Under the pieces are notes generated by a model. It did not search any database. It worked only from the letters and a program-made list of their open reading frames with translations, and was not told the origin of the DNA. A DNA stretch of 64,000 nucleotides. Origin: CAIRDP01 sp037138335. GTDB taxonomy: Bacteria > Bacteroidota > Bacteroidia > Bacteroidales > FEN-979. The stretch covers positions 115,779-179,778 of the forward strand of contig JBAXIO010000008.1 in NCBI GenBank assembly GCA_037138335.1. The letters are read 5' to 3'. Positions 34,851 to 43,619 of this stretch are shown here, one piece after another. The position numbers and the translations under genes are program-made. Positions within the stretch are counted from its first letter, which is position 1, and every line of letters begins with the position of its first letter.

Positions 34851-36701
34851 CTATTCGAATTTAATGCTCATATCGTCAAAGTAGAACTCTCTCCCCAAGG
34901 GGTTATCGATATAAAAATGAATGGCGGTGTTCTGGTCCACCCACTCGGGGATATCAATCGTTCCGTGAACTTCGGTGTAAATATCCTTCTTCTTTACGAA
35001 ATCATCAAACTGTAATGTCTTAAAAAAGATCAGTGTGCCGGCGCTGTCGATGCGGCAGATCCAGCTGGCATGGGTCAGGTTTGAATCGGGAGAATAAACC
35101 CAAACGCTCAGGCTGAGTTTTGAAACCGGGTGGTCAAGGATGGCTGAGAGACGGCGTTTATAATGTGCATTGTCACGGATGCCTTTGTCGCAATAGCTTG
35201 CAATGACCCTTGAGCGCGGGTGTTTCCAGGTCTGGAAGATGGGTTCATACCCGTAAATATTTGAAAAATCGGTTTTCCAGGTATAGGTTTTCTGGGGATA
35301 GTCGACCAGTTCGTAATTCCTGAGTTTGATGAAGAAATCGTCCCAGGACCACATCCCTCCCGTGAAAATATTGTAGTTGTAGAACTGCATCAGGTTGAAG
35401 TAAACCAGTACCAGGAAAAGGAATACCATGGAAGATCTCAGGAAAAGGTTTTTCCAGCGCGATATGGTTAAGATGAGCCATCCCAGAGGAAGGGCCATGA
35501 ATACGATGAATTCGGCAAGCGGGCGGAAGCCGAAACTCCCCCCGTAGAACCAGCAGTGCCAGCAGGAGAAAACGTAGGAAGCCAGGAGAAAGAACACCAG
35601 AGAGAACAATCCGTTCAGTTTCCTGTACCATATCATTATACCAATGCCTGCCAGCAGCAAGGCCCATAAGGGATGGTAAGGGAATAAGCCGTTGAACGGG
35701 GAGAACCATACCTGAAGCAGCATGGGATATCCCCAGAAGAACACCTCACCAGGGTATGAAAAATAAATATAATGTCCCGAAAGGTAGTTCCAGTAGAGGA
35801 ACTGGGGAATGAGCACGGCCAACTGTATAAGGATATAGATGAGGCTCCGTTTGGGGTTCAGGAAGAACAGTATCCTTTGCCAGAGTTCCCTGGCCGATTT
35901 CAGGTCGAGGAACGCCATCCACAAAATGATCAGCACATTGGTCGGTCTCAGCAGCACGGCAAGCGCAAGGCTGAGGCTCAGGAGTGAAAACAGGGTATAG
36001 GATCTCTTTCCCCCTTCCAGATATTTTTTCAGGAGGTATAAAAAAGCGCTGAACAGGAAGAAAGAGTATACATGCGACATCAATGCAGCCTCGTAGGCAT
36101 AGTAATAGATCTGGCTGGTCAGGGCAATAATCAAAACAGAGATGAGTGCGACGGAATGTTTAAAATAATAGTCGAGGAATTTCTTTATGAAGAACAGCCC
36201 CAGGGTAAAATAAAACACGCAGCCCATGAGCATGAATACCTGGTAGAACGAAGAAAACCCGTCCATAGGCAGTTTGAAAACATAAGCTGATGCATGGGCT
36301 GCCAGGAAGAATGGCGTCAGGAGGATTGCTTCCCCGCAGGTGGTCTTGATCTCGACTTTCCCGGTTTTATCATTCAGGATGAAACCTTCGAATTTCTTTT
36401 CGATCTTGTACGGGAACCTGTATACATCCCAGCCATATATGAAGGTTGCCGGCATGTATACATAGTAATGCGCGGCATCGGACCATATCTTTCCCGGGTG
36501 CCGTACCTGCCCGTCGCGGATGTTGTTGTTGATCGTAAGGAAGATGCCGGCGGCGAAGATCAGGATGAAGATCACCAGGTCACGGAATGCTGGATGACTG
36601 GATAACTGGATAGCTGGATGCGGGTTAAGTCGCTTCGCATCGTTATCCTGCTTTTTCACTCGTTTACTATTGTGATGTTCGATATTTTCTAATTCCGTCA
36701 T
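34851..36701 (-). CDS. GT-C-like membrane glycosyltransferase
   Basis: A 616-residue paralogue of the preceding entry, with about 12 membrane helices, an early loop KIWSDAAHYYVYMPATF, and a C-terminal beta-sandwich (LSLSVWVYSPDSN ... REFYFDDMSIKFE). The N-terminal ~45 residues are hydrophilic. Part of them (HPAIQLSSHPAF) is encoded by 8-bp repeat units at 36591-36620, and the start codon at 36699-36701 lies within the first unit of another tract, so the true start is uncertain. It ends 1 nt before the next gene. Confidence 0.75.
   Translation of the reverse strand: MTELENIEHHNSKRVKKQDNDAKRLNPHPAIQLSSHPAFRDLVIFILIFAAGIFLTINNNIRDGQVRHPGKIWSDAAHYYVYMPATFIYGWDVYRFPYKIEKKFEGFILNDKTGKVEIKTTCGEAILLTPFFLAAHASAYVFKLPMDGFSSFYQVFMLMGCVFYFTLGLFFIKKFLDYYFKHSVALISVLIIALTSQIYYYAYEAALMSHVYSFFLFSAFLYLLKKYLEGGKRSYTLFSLLSLSLALAVLLRPTNVLIILWMAFLDLKSARELWQRILFFLNPKRSLIYILIQLAVLIPQFLYWNYLSGHYIYFSYPGEVFFWGYPMLLQVWFSPFNGLFPYHPLWALLLAGIGIMIWYRKLNGLFSLVFFLLASYVFSCWHCWFYGGSFGFRPLAEFIVFMALPLGWLILTISRWKNLFLRSSMVFLFLVLVYFNLMQFYNYNIFTGGMWSWDDFFIKLRNYELVDYPQKTYTWKTDFSNIYGYEPIFQTWKHPRSRVIASYCDKGIRDNAHYKRRLSAILDHPVSKLSLSVWVYSPDSNLTHASWICRIDSAGTLIFFKTLQFDDFVKKKDIYTEVHGTIDIPEWVDQNTAIHFYIDNPLGREFYFDDMSIKFE
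36591..36620. repeat. T tract inside the 5' end of a glycosyltransferase gene
   Basis: Units TGGATGAC, TGGATAAC, TGGATAGC and partial TGGATG, followed by GGGTTAAG and CGCTTCGCATCG before TTATCC. This resembles the tract-plus-mini-hairpin pattern seen elsewhere. Confidence 0.75.
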
Positions 36702-36778
36702 CCCGTTATCCAGTTATCCAACTATCCAGTTATCCAACTATCCAGTCATCCAGTTATCCAGTTATCCAGCCATCCAGA
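36697..36778. repeat. T tract: ten 8-bp units GTTATCCA/ACTATCCA
   Basis: Units GTCATCCC, GTTATCCA twice, ACTATCCA, GTTATCCA, ACTATCCA, GTCATCCA, GTTATCCA twice, GCCATCCA. It runs exactly from the start codon of one gene to the base before the stop codon of the next. Confidence 0.95.
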
Positions 36779-38233
36779 TCACTTCTGTTCAAACACTTCC
36801 ACCCTGAGGTCATCAATATACATCGCCGAATTGCCTGTATACCAGAGGTTGCAGATCACCAGGTCGGCGGGGTCGCAGGCGTGGGACATCACATAATCAA
36901 GTTTGACTTTGTTCCACTTCCCTTTTTCAAGGTTCAGTTCCTTTAATGAGACCGTTTTGTATCTGTAAAACTGTCGCTCGTGTATCAAGGTAATTATAAG
37001 ATTTGCGGGGTTATCCCTGAAATCGGTTTCCGAATAAACCAATGCCGATAAGCGTATCCCCAGGGGGTATGCAGATGGAAGCTTCGAGACCGGCATGCTT
37101 ACGTCGGGTGTGAATCTGAGGCTGGTATCAAGCCTCATGGCAGCTTTTCCGGAAGCGGCAAATTTTTCCTGTATATGTGAGCCGTAACCCGTGGGATCAT
37201 TTTCAAAACCCAGAAATACGAGGGTGGAAATTTTGAAATCGTTTTCGTTGGAGAGGTATGAACTCATGTCAAGGTTGTAAAACTCCTGCAGCATCCTTGT
37301 TCTTCCGTTTACGTTGGTTTGCAGGAATACCGCCCTGTAATATCCGGGGGTTGTGAACCATGGGTTCAAAATCCTGTTGCGGTACTGCCAGGTCTGGAAC
37401 AGGTTGAGGGCAGCCAGAGCAGAGAGGATAAGGCAGAATGCCGTCCTCCTAAGCCATCCGCCTTCAAAGATCCAGCTGATAAAATATCCTATCGGGATGA
37501 ACAGCACGGCAAAGATCTCCGTCATCCTCGCCTGTGAAAAATTGTCGGGGGTTGCGGCATCGGGGGTAGAAGCAAGCAGCAGTATAAATACCAGGGAAAA
37601 AAGGAATGTTGAATAGAAGATGCTTTTATTCCTTTCAGCCAGGATGTAAAATCCCGGGATTGCAAACAGCACAAGTGGTGTATAGATCAGCCATCCGTTT
37701 TTAATCGAAAAAAGCACCAGCCAGAGCCATGGGGCGAGGAAATAAACAGCCCGTTTATGTTCCACATAATCGCAGAACCAGCTTCCCTGGAAGGCCTGGG
37801 GAAAAGTCAGCCTGAGCGCTATCCCTGCAGCGAAAAGAACAATGATAAGGATGAGCTGCCACAACTTTTCCCTGAACAGTTTCCATTTGAGCCTGAAGGT
37901 TTCTTTATTGTATGCCCCCCAGAAAAAGAAAAGCAGGAATGAAGCAGTTCCTGCAGGTTTGATAAAAATAAGGCTCCCCATCGCAAGTCCGAGTACGGCA
38001 GCTTCAATCCATCCCGGTTTTTCGTACCAGCGGGCGGTCATCCATACCACCAGCATCATCAGGGCCAGGAGGATGCTCGCCTGCACGGCGCCGCTGTATA
38101 CCGACATCAGGAAGAAGTTCGTGCCAAGTACCAGCAGCAGCAGGGTCACAAGAGTCACCCCGGCGGTGAAGTACTTATGAAGTACGTACCACAGGCCGAT
38201 CAGGGTAATTAAACCGGATATTGCTACAATCAT
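36779..38233 (-). CDS. N-terminally truncated GT-C-like glycosyltransferase paralogue
   Basis: A 484-residue protein. Its start (MIVAISGLITLIGLWYVL) aligns with about residue 135 of the 616-residue paralogues, so the first helices and the catalytic-type acidic loop are missing. An in-frame TAA lies 12 nt upstream of the ATG, and the region beyond is a 7-bp repeat tract followed by the next gene's 3' end, so no missing exon remains. The C-terminal beta-sandwich (YPLGIRLSALVYSETD ... NSAMYIDDLRVEVF) is intact. It may be a decayed gene or a non-catalytic carrier of the sandwich module. Confidence 0.65.
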   Translation of the reverse strand: MIVAISGLITLIGLWYVLHKYFTAGVTLVTLLLLVLGTNFFLMSVYSGAVQASILLALMMLVVWMTARWYEKPGWIEAAVLGLAMGSLIFIKPAGTASFLLFFFWGAYNKETFRLKWKLFREKLWQLILIIVLFAAGIALRLTFPQAFQGSWFCDYVEHKRAVYFLAPWLWLVLFSIKNGWLIYTPLVLFAIPGFYILAERNKSIFYSTFLFSLVFILLLASTPDAATPDNFSQARMTEIFAVLFIPIGYFISWIFEGGWLRRTAFCLILSALAALNLFQTWQYRNRILNPWFTTPGYYRAVFLQTNVNGRTRMLQEFYNLDMSSYLSNENDFKISTLVFLGFENDPTGYGSHIQEKFAASGKAAMRLDTSLRFTPDVSMPVSKLPSAYPLGIRLSALVYSETDFRDNPANLIITLIHERQFYRYKTVSLKELNLEKGKWNKVKLDYVMSHACDPADLVICNLWYTGNSAMYIDDLRVEVFEQK

Positions 38234-38246
38234 TGTCTTTTTATTA

Positions 38247-38329
38247 GTGACTAGTGAACAGTGACTGGTGACTAGTGACTAAATGCATTCACCGTTCACT
38301 GATCACCATTCACTGTTCACTGTTCACTG
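38247..38329. repeat. T tract: inverted arrays of 7-bp units
   Basis: Five GTGACTA/GTGAACA-type units (38247-38281), a 6-nt centre, then six TTCACTG-type units (38288-38329) that are their reverse complements, so the tract can fold into a long imperfect hairpin. The last unit contains the stop codon of the FAD oxidoreductase. Confidence 0.9.
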
Positions 38330-39739
38330 TATTAAAACATCTTTAATCCTTGCTTCTTCCTGGTATTCCACATCGGTATTGATCTTCCAGAGGTCGGTGG
38401 CCAGGCCCTGTATGATCTTGTCGGCGGCGAGGATGCCCATTAAAATCGAATGGTCCTGGTTATTGTATTTGAAAGCGCCGTAACGGCCAATGGGAATAAG
38501 GTTTTCAACCGTATCGAGATAATTCTCGACTTTCTTCAGGTTCACCTGGTAGCCTGTTTCGTAAACGGGATAACAGCGGGGAACCCTCAGCACAAAAGTG
38601 TTCAGTATTTTAGTCTGAGGGGGGACCAATTTCATGATATGGATCTCCTTCATCGCCAGTTCAGCTATGTTCTCATCCTTGTCTTTCCAGATCTCATCAT
38701 GGTCGAAAGCCCAGAACTCCATACAAAGTATGGTAGTCTTTTTATCGCGGTTCAGGTCCTTGCTCCAGTTCCGGAAATTCGTGATGCGACCGTGTTTCAC
38801 TTCCGGAGAGTGCACGTAGATCCAGTTATCTTTGAACAGGTCCATGGAATCCACTTCCAGGTACACGAGGATGGTATTCCTGAAGTACAGTTTCTCAGCC
38901 GCCGAAACCACATCCGCAGGTACATCTTTTAAACCCTTTACCATCAAGGTTAGCGGCATGGTCGATACAACACGGTCGGCCGTTACAACGGTACCGTCTT
39001 TCAGTTCGATCCCGTTAACACTGCCTCCCGCATCCTGGATCACTTTTTTCACCGGGTTCTGCAGATTGACCTTTCCGCCTTGAGTGGTGATATACTCAGC
39101 AGCCCTTTCATATAAAGTCCCTGTGCCGTTGTTAGGATATGCAAACTGGTCGAGAAGGGTTTTATGCTTATCGCCCTTATTCCCGAAGATGGCGCTGATA
39201 ACGGCCTCCCAGAGTGAAAGCGATTTGATGCGCTGCGCGGCCCAGTCGGCATCGATCTTTGAGGTTGAGATCCCCCAGAGTTTTTCGGAATAATGTTTGA
39301 AAAATATTTCGAAGAGTTTTCGCCCAAAACGGTTGGAGACCCACTGCTCGAAGGTCGTCGGATTTTTGTACGGGAACATCCTTATCCGCAGGTATTCCCA
39401 GAGTATCGAAAGGATCGTAAACGGGGGCAGGTTCAGAAGCACGTTGAACAACTTGATGGGATAGTGAAAAAACCTGTTGCGATAGTAGATCCTTGTAAGC
39501 CTGTTCACCAGGGTGTAATCGTCCTTCACTAGGGTTGTGAAGAATTCATTTATATGTTTTTCCCTTGAGAAAAAGCGGTGGGGCCCCATGTCGACCCGCT
39601 GTCCCCAGAGGTCGAAACTCCTTGCCATACCTCCAATATAAGGCGAGGCCTCGTATATTTCAACATCGATCCCGGCCTTTGTCAGTTCGTATCCGCAGCT
39701 TAAACCTGCAGGGCCTGCGCCTATAATTAGTACTTTCAT
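38324..39739 (-). CDS. FAD-dependent amine-oxidase-type oxidoreductase (UDP-galactopyranose mutase/protoporphyrinogen oxidase-like)
   Basis: A 471-residue protein with an N-terminal FAD-binding motif (VLIIGAGPAGLSCGYEL), IYEASPYIGGMARSF, and a C-terminal FAD segment (NLIPIGRYGAFKYNNQDHS). The family includes UDP-galactopyranose mutase-like and protoporphyrinogen-oxidase-like proteins often found in polysaccharide loci; the substrate cannot be decided. It overlaps murF-alr by 4 nt. Its stop codon is formed by a repeat unit. Confidence 0.8.
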   Translation of the reverse strand: MKVLIIGAGPAGLSCGYELTKAGIDVEIYEASPYIGGMARSFDLWGQRVDMGPHRFFSREKHINEFFTTLVKDDYTLVNRLTRIYYRNRFFHYPIKLFNVLLNLPPFTILSILWEYLRIRMFPYKNPTTFEQWVSNRFGRKLFEIFFKHYSEKLWGISTSKIDADWAAQRIKSLSLWEAVISAIFGNKGDKHKTLLDQFAYPNNGTGTLYERAAEYITTQGGKVNLQNPVKKVIQDAGGSVNGIELKDGTVVTADRVVSTMPLTLMVKGLKDVPADVVSAAEKLYFRNTILVYLEVDSMDLFKDNWIYVHSPEVKHGRITNFRNWSKDLNRDKKTTILCMEFWAFDHDEIWKDKDENIAELAMKEIHIMKLVPPQTKILNTFVLRVPRCYPVYETGYQVNLKKVENYLDTVENLIPIGRYGAFKYNNQDHSILMGILAADKIIQGLATDLWKINTDVEYQEEARIKDVLIQ

Positions 39740-42423
39740 TCGTGATAATAAATGCGTTTAACTCTTCTGGAAATTCCCGTCATAATCTCGTACGGGATGG
39801 TTCCCGCAGCTTTTGCAAGTTCCGCAAGCGGGTGGGTGTCATCGAAAATAACAACTTCGTCGCCTTCCTTCACATCCAATCCGGTCACATCAGCCATCGC
39901 CAGGTCCATGCATACATTGCCGATAAGAGGAGCCGCGTTCCCGTTGATAAATACCTTCCCGTTACCATTGCCCAGCCTGCGGTCGAGCCCGTCGGCATAG
40001 CCTATCGGGATCACTGCAATGCTGCAGTCTTCACCTGCTTTTCCTTTCCGGTTGTAACCTATGGTTTCTCCCTTTTTAATATTTTTCAGCTGGATGATGA
40101 TGGTACGCAATGTGCTTACATTCCTCATTTGCAGCTGTTCTCCTTCATTCGCCCCTACCCCGTACAGCCCTATCCCCAGCCGTACCATATCGAACTGTGC
40201 CGAAGGGAAACGGCTGATGCCGGCCGAATTCAGGATATGCTGCAAAACCGGATAGCCGATGGCGGTGATGATTCGGGAACCCATTCTTTCAAAGGACCCG
40301 ATCTGGTTAACGGTAAATGCATCTTCGCGCTCATCCTCGCTGGCGGCGAGATGCGAGAAGACCGAGACAACAGTGATGCCGCTTGCATCTTCACACCGCC
40401 GCTTTCGCTCGCAATCTTGCACCGCGGCTGGGGTTTGCTGCGCTGCACCCAAGGCCGCTTGTGCAAATTGCTTCGCTTCAATATCTTTTCCTCCGACAAG
40501 TCTTTTGATCAACTCATCAACCTCATCCTCCTGGAAGCCCAGACGGTGCATACCTGTATCCAGCTTGATATGTACGCGCACGGCTTCCTGGTTTGAGGTT
40601 TGGTTTCGTTTCACTGCTTCGATCAGCTGGTCAAGGATCTGCATATTGTAGATCTCCGGCTCCAGGTTATATTTGAGCAGGGTGTCGAGGCTGTGCTCTT
40701 CGGGGCTCATCACCATGATCGGCAGATGGATCCCGGCTTTCCGCAGTTCAACACCTTCATCGGCATAAGCCACGGCCAGGTAATCGGCCCTGTGGTATTG
40801 CAAAAGGTTAGCAATCTCGTAACTCCCGCTTCCGTATGAAAACGCCTTGACCATCGCCATCACCTTAACTCCCGGCTTCAGAAGGGAACGGTAATAGTTG
40901 AGGTTGTGGACCATCGCGTCGAGGTTGATCTCGAGCACGGTCTCATGCGCCTTCTGCTGAAGTGCGTTGCTGATCCGTTCAAACTCGAACAATCGCGCGC
41001 CTTTCAGGAGGATGGATTCATCCTGGAACGAAGAGACGGGATAATGCATCAGAAAATCATCGGTGGTATAAAAGAAGGTCTTCTGCATTTTAAACTTATC
41101 GGAATATTTATTCATATCCCGTCCAATGCCGATGAGTTTGCTTATGTCCTTGCTTTCCAGCAATGACGATATCTCGTTGTATAAATCGTTCTTATCCCTC
41201 CCGCTCTGCAGAATGTCGGAAAGGATCACTGTTTTTTTCGTATGCTGGTTCTGCTGTATGAGGAAGTCGAGCGCGATGCCCAGGGAGTTGATATCTGAAT
41301 TGTAAGAGTCGTTGATGAGGGAGCAATGGTTGATGGCGTCTTTGAGCTCCAGCCTCATTGCGATGGGAGCCAGGCTTGAGAAACGCTCGAGGATACCTGC
41401 TTCGTGATCCCTGGCCCCCGGCTCATATTCAGCAAGCACCAGGCACATCGCGAAACAATGTATTGCATTCTCGATGGATGCATCGTCGGTAAAAGGGATC
41501 GCGAACGACATATCCTTCCCCTTGTACAAAACATTCACGACAGTCCGGGCCACGCTCCCCGGTTCACGGGTAACGCTCTTCACCTCGAGATCGGCGGGCT
41601 TGCTGCGGCTCCATGAAAAAGGAATATACGTACGGTCGGGATCGCAGAGTTTCACGCAGGTATCGATCAGGTCGTAATCGGAACAGTACACCACCACTTT
41701 GGAACGCTTGAAAAGCCTGAGTTTTTCATCGGTCTTCTGGATGGTGCTCTTGAAATGCTCGTCATGCGCATGGCCGATATTGGTGATGATCCCGTAATCG
41801 GGCCGTACAATCTCTTCCAGTTTCTCCATCTCGCCCGGCATGGAGATCCCGGCTTCAAAGACAGCAAGCTGGTGTTCCTTTTCCATCTTCCATACCGAGA
41901 GCGGGACGCCTATCTGGGAATTGTATGATTTGGGACTGCGGATGATATTGTACTCAGGAGCCAGCAGCTGGTACAGCCACTCCTTCACGATGGTCTTTCC
42001 GTTGCTGCCCGTGATGCCGATCACAGGGATATCGAAGCTGCGGCGGTGGAAGGCGGCGAGCGCCTGGAGAGCGGCAAGGGTGTCGGGAACAATGATAGTG
42101 ATTTCACTCGCATCTTCACACCGCCGCTGGGGTTTGCTTCGCTGCACCCAAGGCGGCTTGTGTGAAATGCTCGTTTCATCGCCATTTTGATTGTAACAAT
42201 CTTTCGAAACCAGGAACAACCTCACCCCTTTATCGTAAAGCTCCTGTATATACTGGTGCCCGTCATTCCTGGGGGTGACAACAGCTACAAACATCGTCTC
42301 TTCGGGCCTGATCAAACGGCGGCTGTCGATCAGGATATCCCTCACCTCAGCATCGCCACCGCCTTCAGGGAACAATTTTCCGCCGACAACCTTTGCTATT
42401 TCAGAAATCTTCATCACGTTCAA
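39736..42423 (-). CDS. murF-alr: Bifunctional MurF ligase-alanine racemase with two in-frame palindromic inserts
   Basis: An 895-residue fusion, a Bacteroidota hallmark, usually about 60 residues shorter. The MurF half (residues 1-~470) adds D-Ala-D-Ala to the UDP-MurNAc-tripeptide and shows the ATP loop GITGSNGKTIVKEW. The Alr half (~485-895) makes D-alanine: PLP Lys in MVKAFSYGSG, GIGLYGVG near the second catalytic region. Two segments are foreign: residues ~81-107 (DETSISHKPPWVQRSKPQRR, then CEDASE) and ~645-682 (AALGAAQQTPAAVQDCERKR, then RCEDASGI). Both are encoded by element P in the same orientation and frame. Both domains' core motifs are intact, so the enzyme is presumably active. 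Confidence 0.95.
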   Translation of the reverse strand: MNVMKISEIAKVVGGKLFPEGGGDAEVRDILIDSRRLIRPEETMFVAVVTPRNDGHQYIQELYDKGVRLFLVSKDCYNQNGDETSISHKPPWVQRSKPQRRCEDASEITIIVPDTLAALQALAAFHRRSFDIPVIGITGSNGKTIVKEWLYQLLAPEYNIIRSPKSYNSQIGVPLSVWKMEKEHQLAVFEAGISMPGEMEKLEEIVRPDYGIITNIGHAHDEHFKSTIQKTDEKLRLFKRSKVVVYCSDYDLIDTCVKLCDPDRTYIPFSWSRSKPADLEVKSVTREPGSVARTVVNVLYKGKDMSFAIPFTDDASIENAIHCFAMCLVLAEYEPGARDHEAGILERFSSLAPIAMRLELKDAINHCSLINDSYNSDINSLGIALDFLIQQNQHTKKTVILSDILQSGRDKNDLYNEISSLLESKDISKLIGIGRDMNKYSDKFKMQKTFFYTTDDFLMHYPVSSFQDESILLKGARLFEFERISNALQQKAHETVLEINLDAMVHNLNYYRSLLKPGVKVMAMVKAFSYGSGSYEIANLLQYHRADYLAVAYADEGVELRKAGIHLPIMVMSPEEHSLDTLLKYNLEPEIYNMQILDQLIEAVKRNQTSNQEAVRVHIKLDTGMHRLGFQEDEVDELIKRLVGGKDIEAKQFAQAALGAAQQTPAAVQDCERKRRCEDASGITVVSVFSHLAASEDEREDAFTVNQIGSFERMGSRIITAIGYPVLQHILNSAGISRFPSAQFDMVRLGIGLYGVGANEGEQLQMRNVSTLRTIIIQLKNIKKGETIGYNRKGKAGEDCSIAVIPIGYADGLDRRLGNGNGKVFINGNAAPLIGNVCMDLAMADVTGLDVKEGDEVVIFDDTHPLAELAKAAGTIPYEIMTGISRRVKRIYYHE
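40381..40480. repeat. Element P inside the alanine racemase domain
   Basis: Arms TTGCAC (40417-40422) and GTGCAA (40461-40466), with GCGGC (40424-40428) and GCCGC (40454-40458) around the conserved loop. The second stem is reversed relative to other copies (GCGGC/GCCGC instead of GCCGC/GCGGC), yet pairing is preserved. An extra left half lies at 40383-40405. Confidence 0.92.
42105..42172. repeat. Element P inside the MurF domain
   Basis: Arms TTCACAC (42115-42121) and GTGTGAA (42160-42166), with GCCGC (42123-42127) and GCGGC (42153-42157). The loop reads GGGGTTTGCTTCGCTGCACC. It is the cleanest single copy in the window. Confidence 0.94.
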
Positions 42424-42439
42424 AACGCCATAACAACTA

Positions 42440-43510
42440 TCACGATTCTTTCGGAGGTTCCGCAGGTTTCAACGGGTTCGCAACAAGCTCGTCATACCTC
42501 TGCCTGTTCTCAAAGATGTCGCAGGCCAGGTGGACGGCTGTTCTGAATCCCTCGGCCGAAGCCACATTCTTCCCGGCAATCTCATAAGCCGTGCCATGCC
42601 CTGGGGATGTCCGAATCACCGGCAGCCCGGCTGTAAAATTCACTCCTTCGTCAAATGAAAGCAGTTTGAACGGGATCATGCCCTGGTCGTGATACATTGC
42701 AAGGATGCCGTCGAAATGCCTGAACTGGGCAGCCCCGAAAAAGCCGTCGGCCGGGTAAGGCCCGAAAACCAGCATATTCTGGTTAAAGCATTTTTCAATA
42801 GCCGTGCGGATGAATGTCGAGTCTTCATTCCCGATCAGGCCTTCGTCGCCTGCATGCGGATTAAGCGCCAGCACGGCGATCTTCGGTTTTACTATCCCGA
42901 AATCCCTGATCAGCGAATGATTCATGATATGGATCTTCCGCATAATAAGATCTTCCGTAAGAACCTCCTTGATACGGTTCACGGCAACATGCCCTGTGAT
43001 CATACCGATACGGACTTCACGGCTGACCATCAGCATAAGATGGTCGGGACAGTTGAATTTATGTGCAAAATATTCGGAATGTCCCGGGAAACGAAACGCA
43101 TCGGACTGTATGTTCTTCTTGTTGATGGGGGCTGTCACAACCACGTCGATTTCGTTCCTTGCCAGGTCGGCGGTTGCGGCTTCAAGTGAAAGCAAAGCCA
43201 GCTCGCCGGCTATGGGTGTCGATTTACCTATGTCGATCTTCACCTCCTCATCGTGGATATTCAGGATGTTCGGACGACGCGGATGCGCCAGTTCGGCTTT
43301 GTGGATCACATTGAAATTGAACTCGTTAAAATTCAAAGTTTTACGATAATAGCTGGCGATCTTGGAAGATCCATATACGATAATGGTCGAGCTTTCAAGC
43401 AAACGCTGGTCCTGCAAGGTTTTTATAATGATCTCATAACTGATCCCGTTGATGTCGCCGTGAGTGATCCCGACGCGGATTCGCTTTTCTTTCTCCTGTA
43501 CTGGTTCCAT
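42440..43510 (-). CDS. pdxA: 4-hydroxythreonine-4-phosphate dehydrogenase
   Basis: A 356-residue enzyme of de novo pyridoxal phosphate synthesis, oxidising 4-phosphohydroxy-L-threonine with NAD. RVGITHGDINGISYEIIIK is the N-terminal signature. Metal and substrate motifs include FPGHSEYFAHKF, GHVAVNRI, ALNPHAGDEG, MYHDQGMIPFK and RTSPGHGTAYEIAG, with all the histidines present. PLP is the cofactor of the alanine racemase encoded directly downstream. There are 16 nt between the genes, so co-transcription with murF-alr is likely. Confidence 0.96.
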   Translation of the reverse strand: MEPVQEKEKRIRVGITHGDINGISYEIIIKTLQDQRLLESSTIIVYGSSKIASYYRKTLNFNEFNFNVIHKAELAHPRRPNILNIHDEEVKIDIGKSTPIAGELALLSLEAATADLARNEIDVVVTAPINKKNIQSDAFRFPGHSEYFAHKFNCPDHLMLMVSREVRIGMITGHVAVNRIKEVLTEDLIMRKIHIMNHSLIRDFGIVKPKIAVLALNPHAGDEGLIGNEDSTFIRTAIEKCFNQNMLVFGPYPADGFFGAAQFRHFDGILAMYHDQGMIPFKLLSFDEGVNFTAGLPVIRTSPGHGTAYEIAGKNVASAEGFRTAVHLACDIFENRQRYDELVANPLKPAEPPKES

Positions 43511-43525
43511 GTATGTTTTTTTTTG

Positions 43526-43614
43526 ATAGCTGGGTTCTGGGTTACTGGGTTACTGGGTTACTGGATATCCAGTTATCGGCGCGCAGCGCCTTATCCAGTT
43601 ATCCAGTTATCCTG
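43526..43614. repeat. T tract with central GC hairpin between pdxA and pepA
   Basis: Units TGGGTTAC (three), then the palindrome TGGATATCCA, GTTATC, a hairpin GGCGC-GCA-GCGCC at 43578-43590, then TTATCCAG units. It occupies nearly all of the 109-nt gap. Confidence 0.9.
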
Positions 43615-43619
43615 CATCT

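Noticed and set aside
39742..40596. 284-codon plus-strand open frame and other frames across 39.7-42.5 kb
   Set aside because: Shadows of murF-alr. They contain the repeat sequence but no protein family signature.
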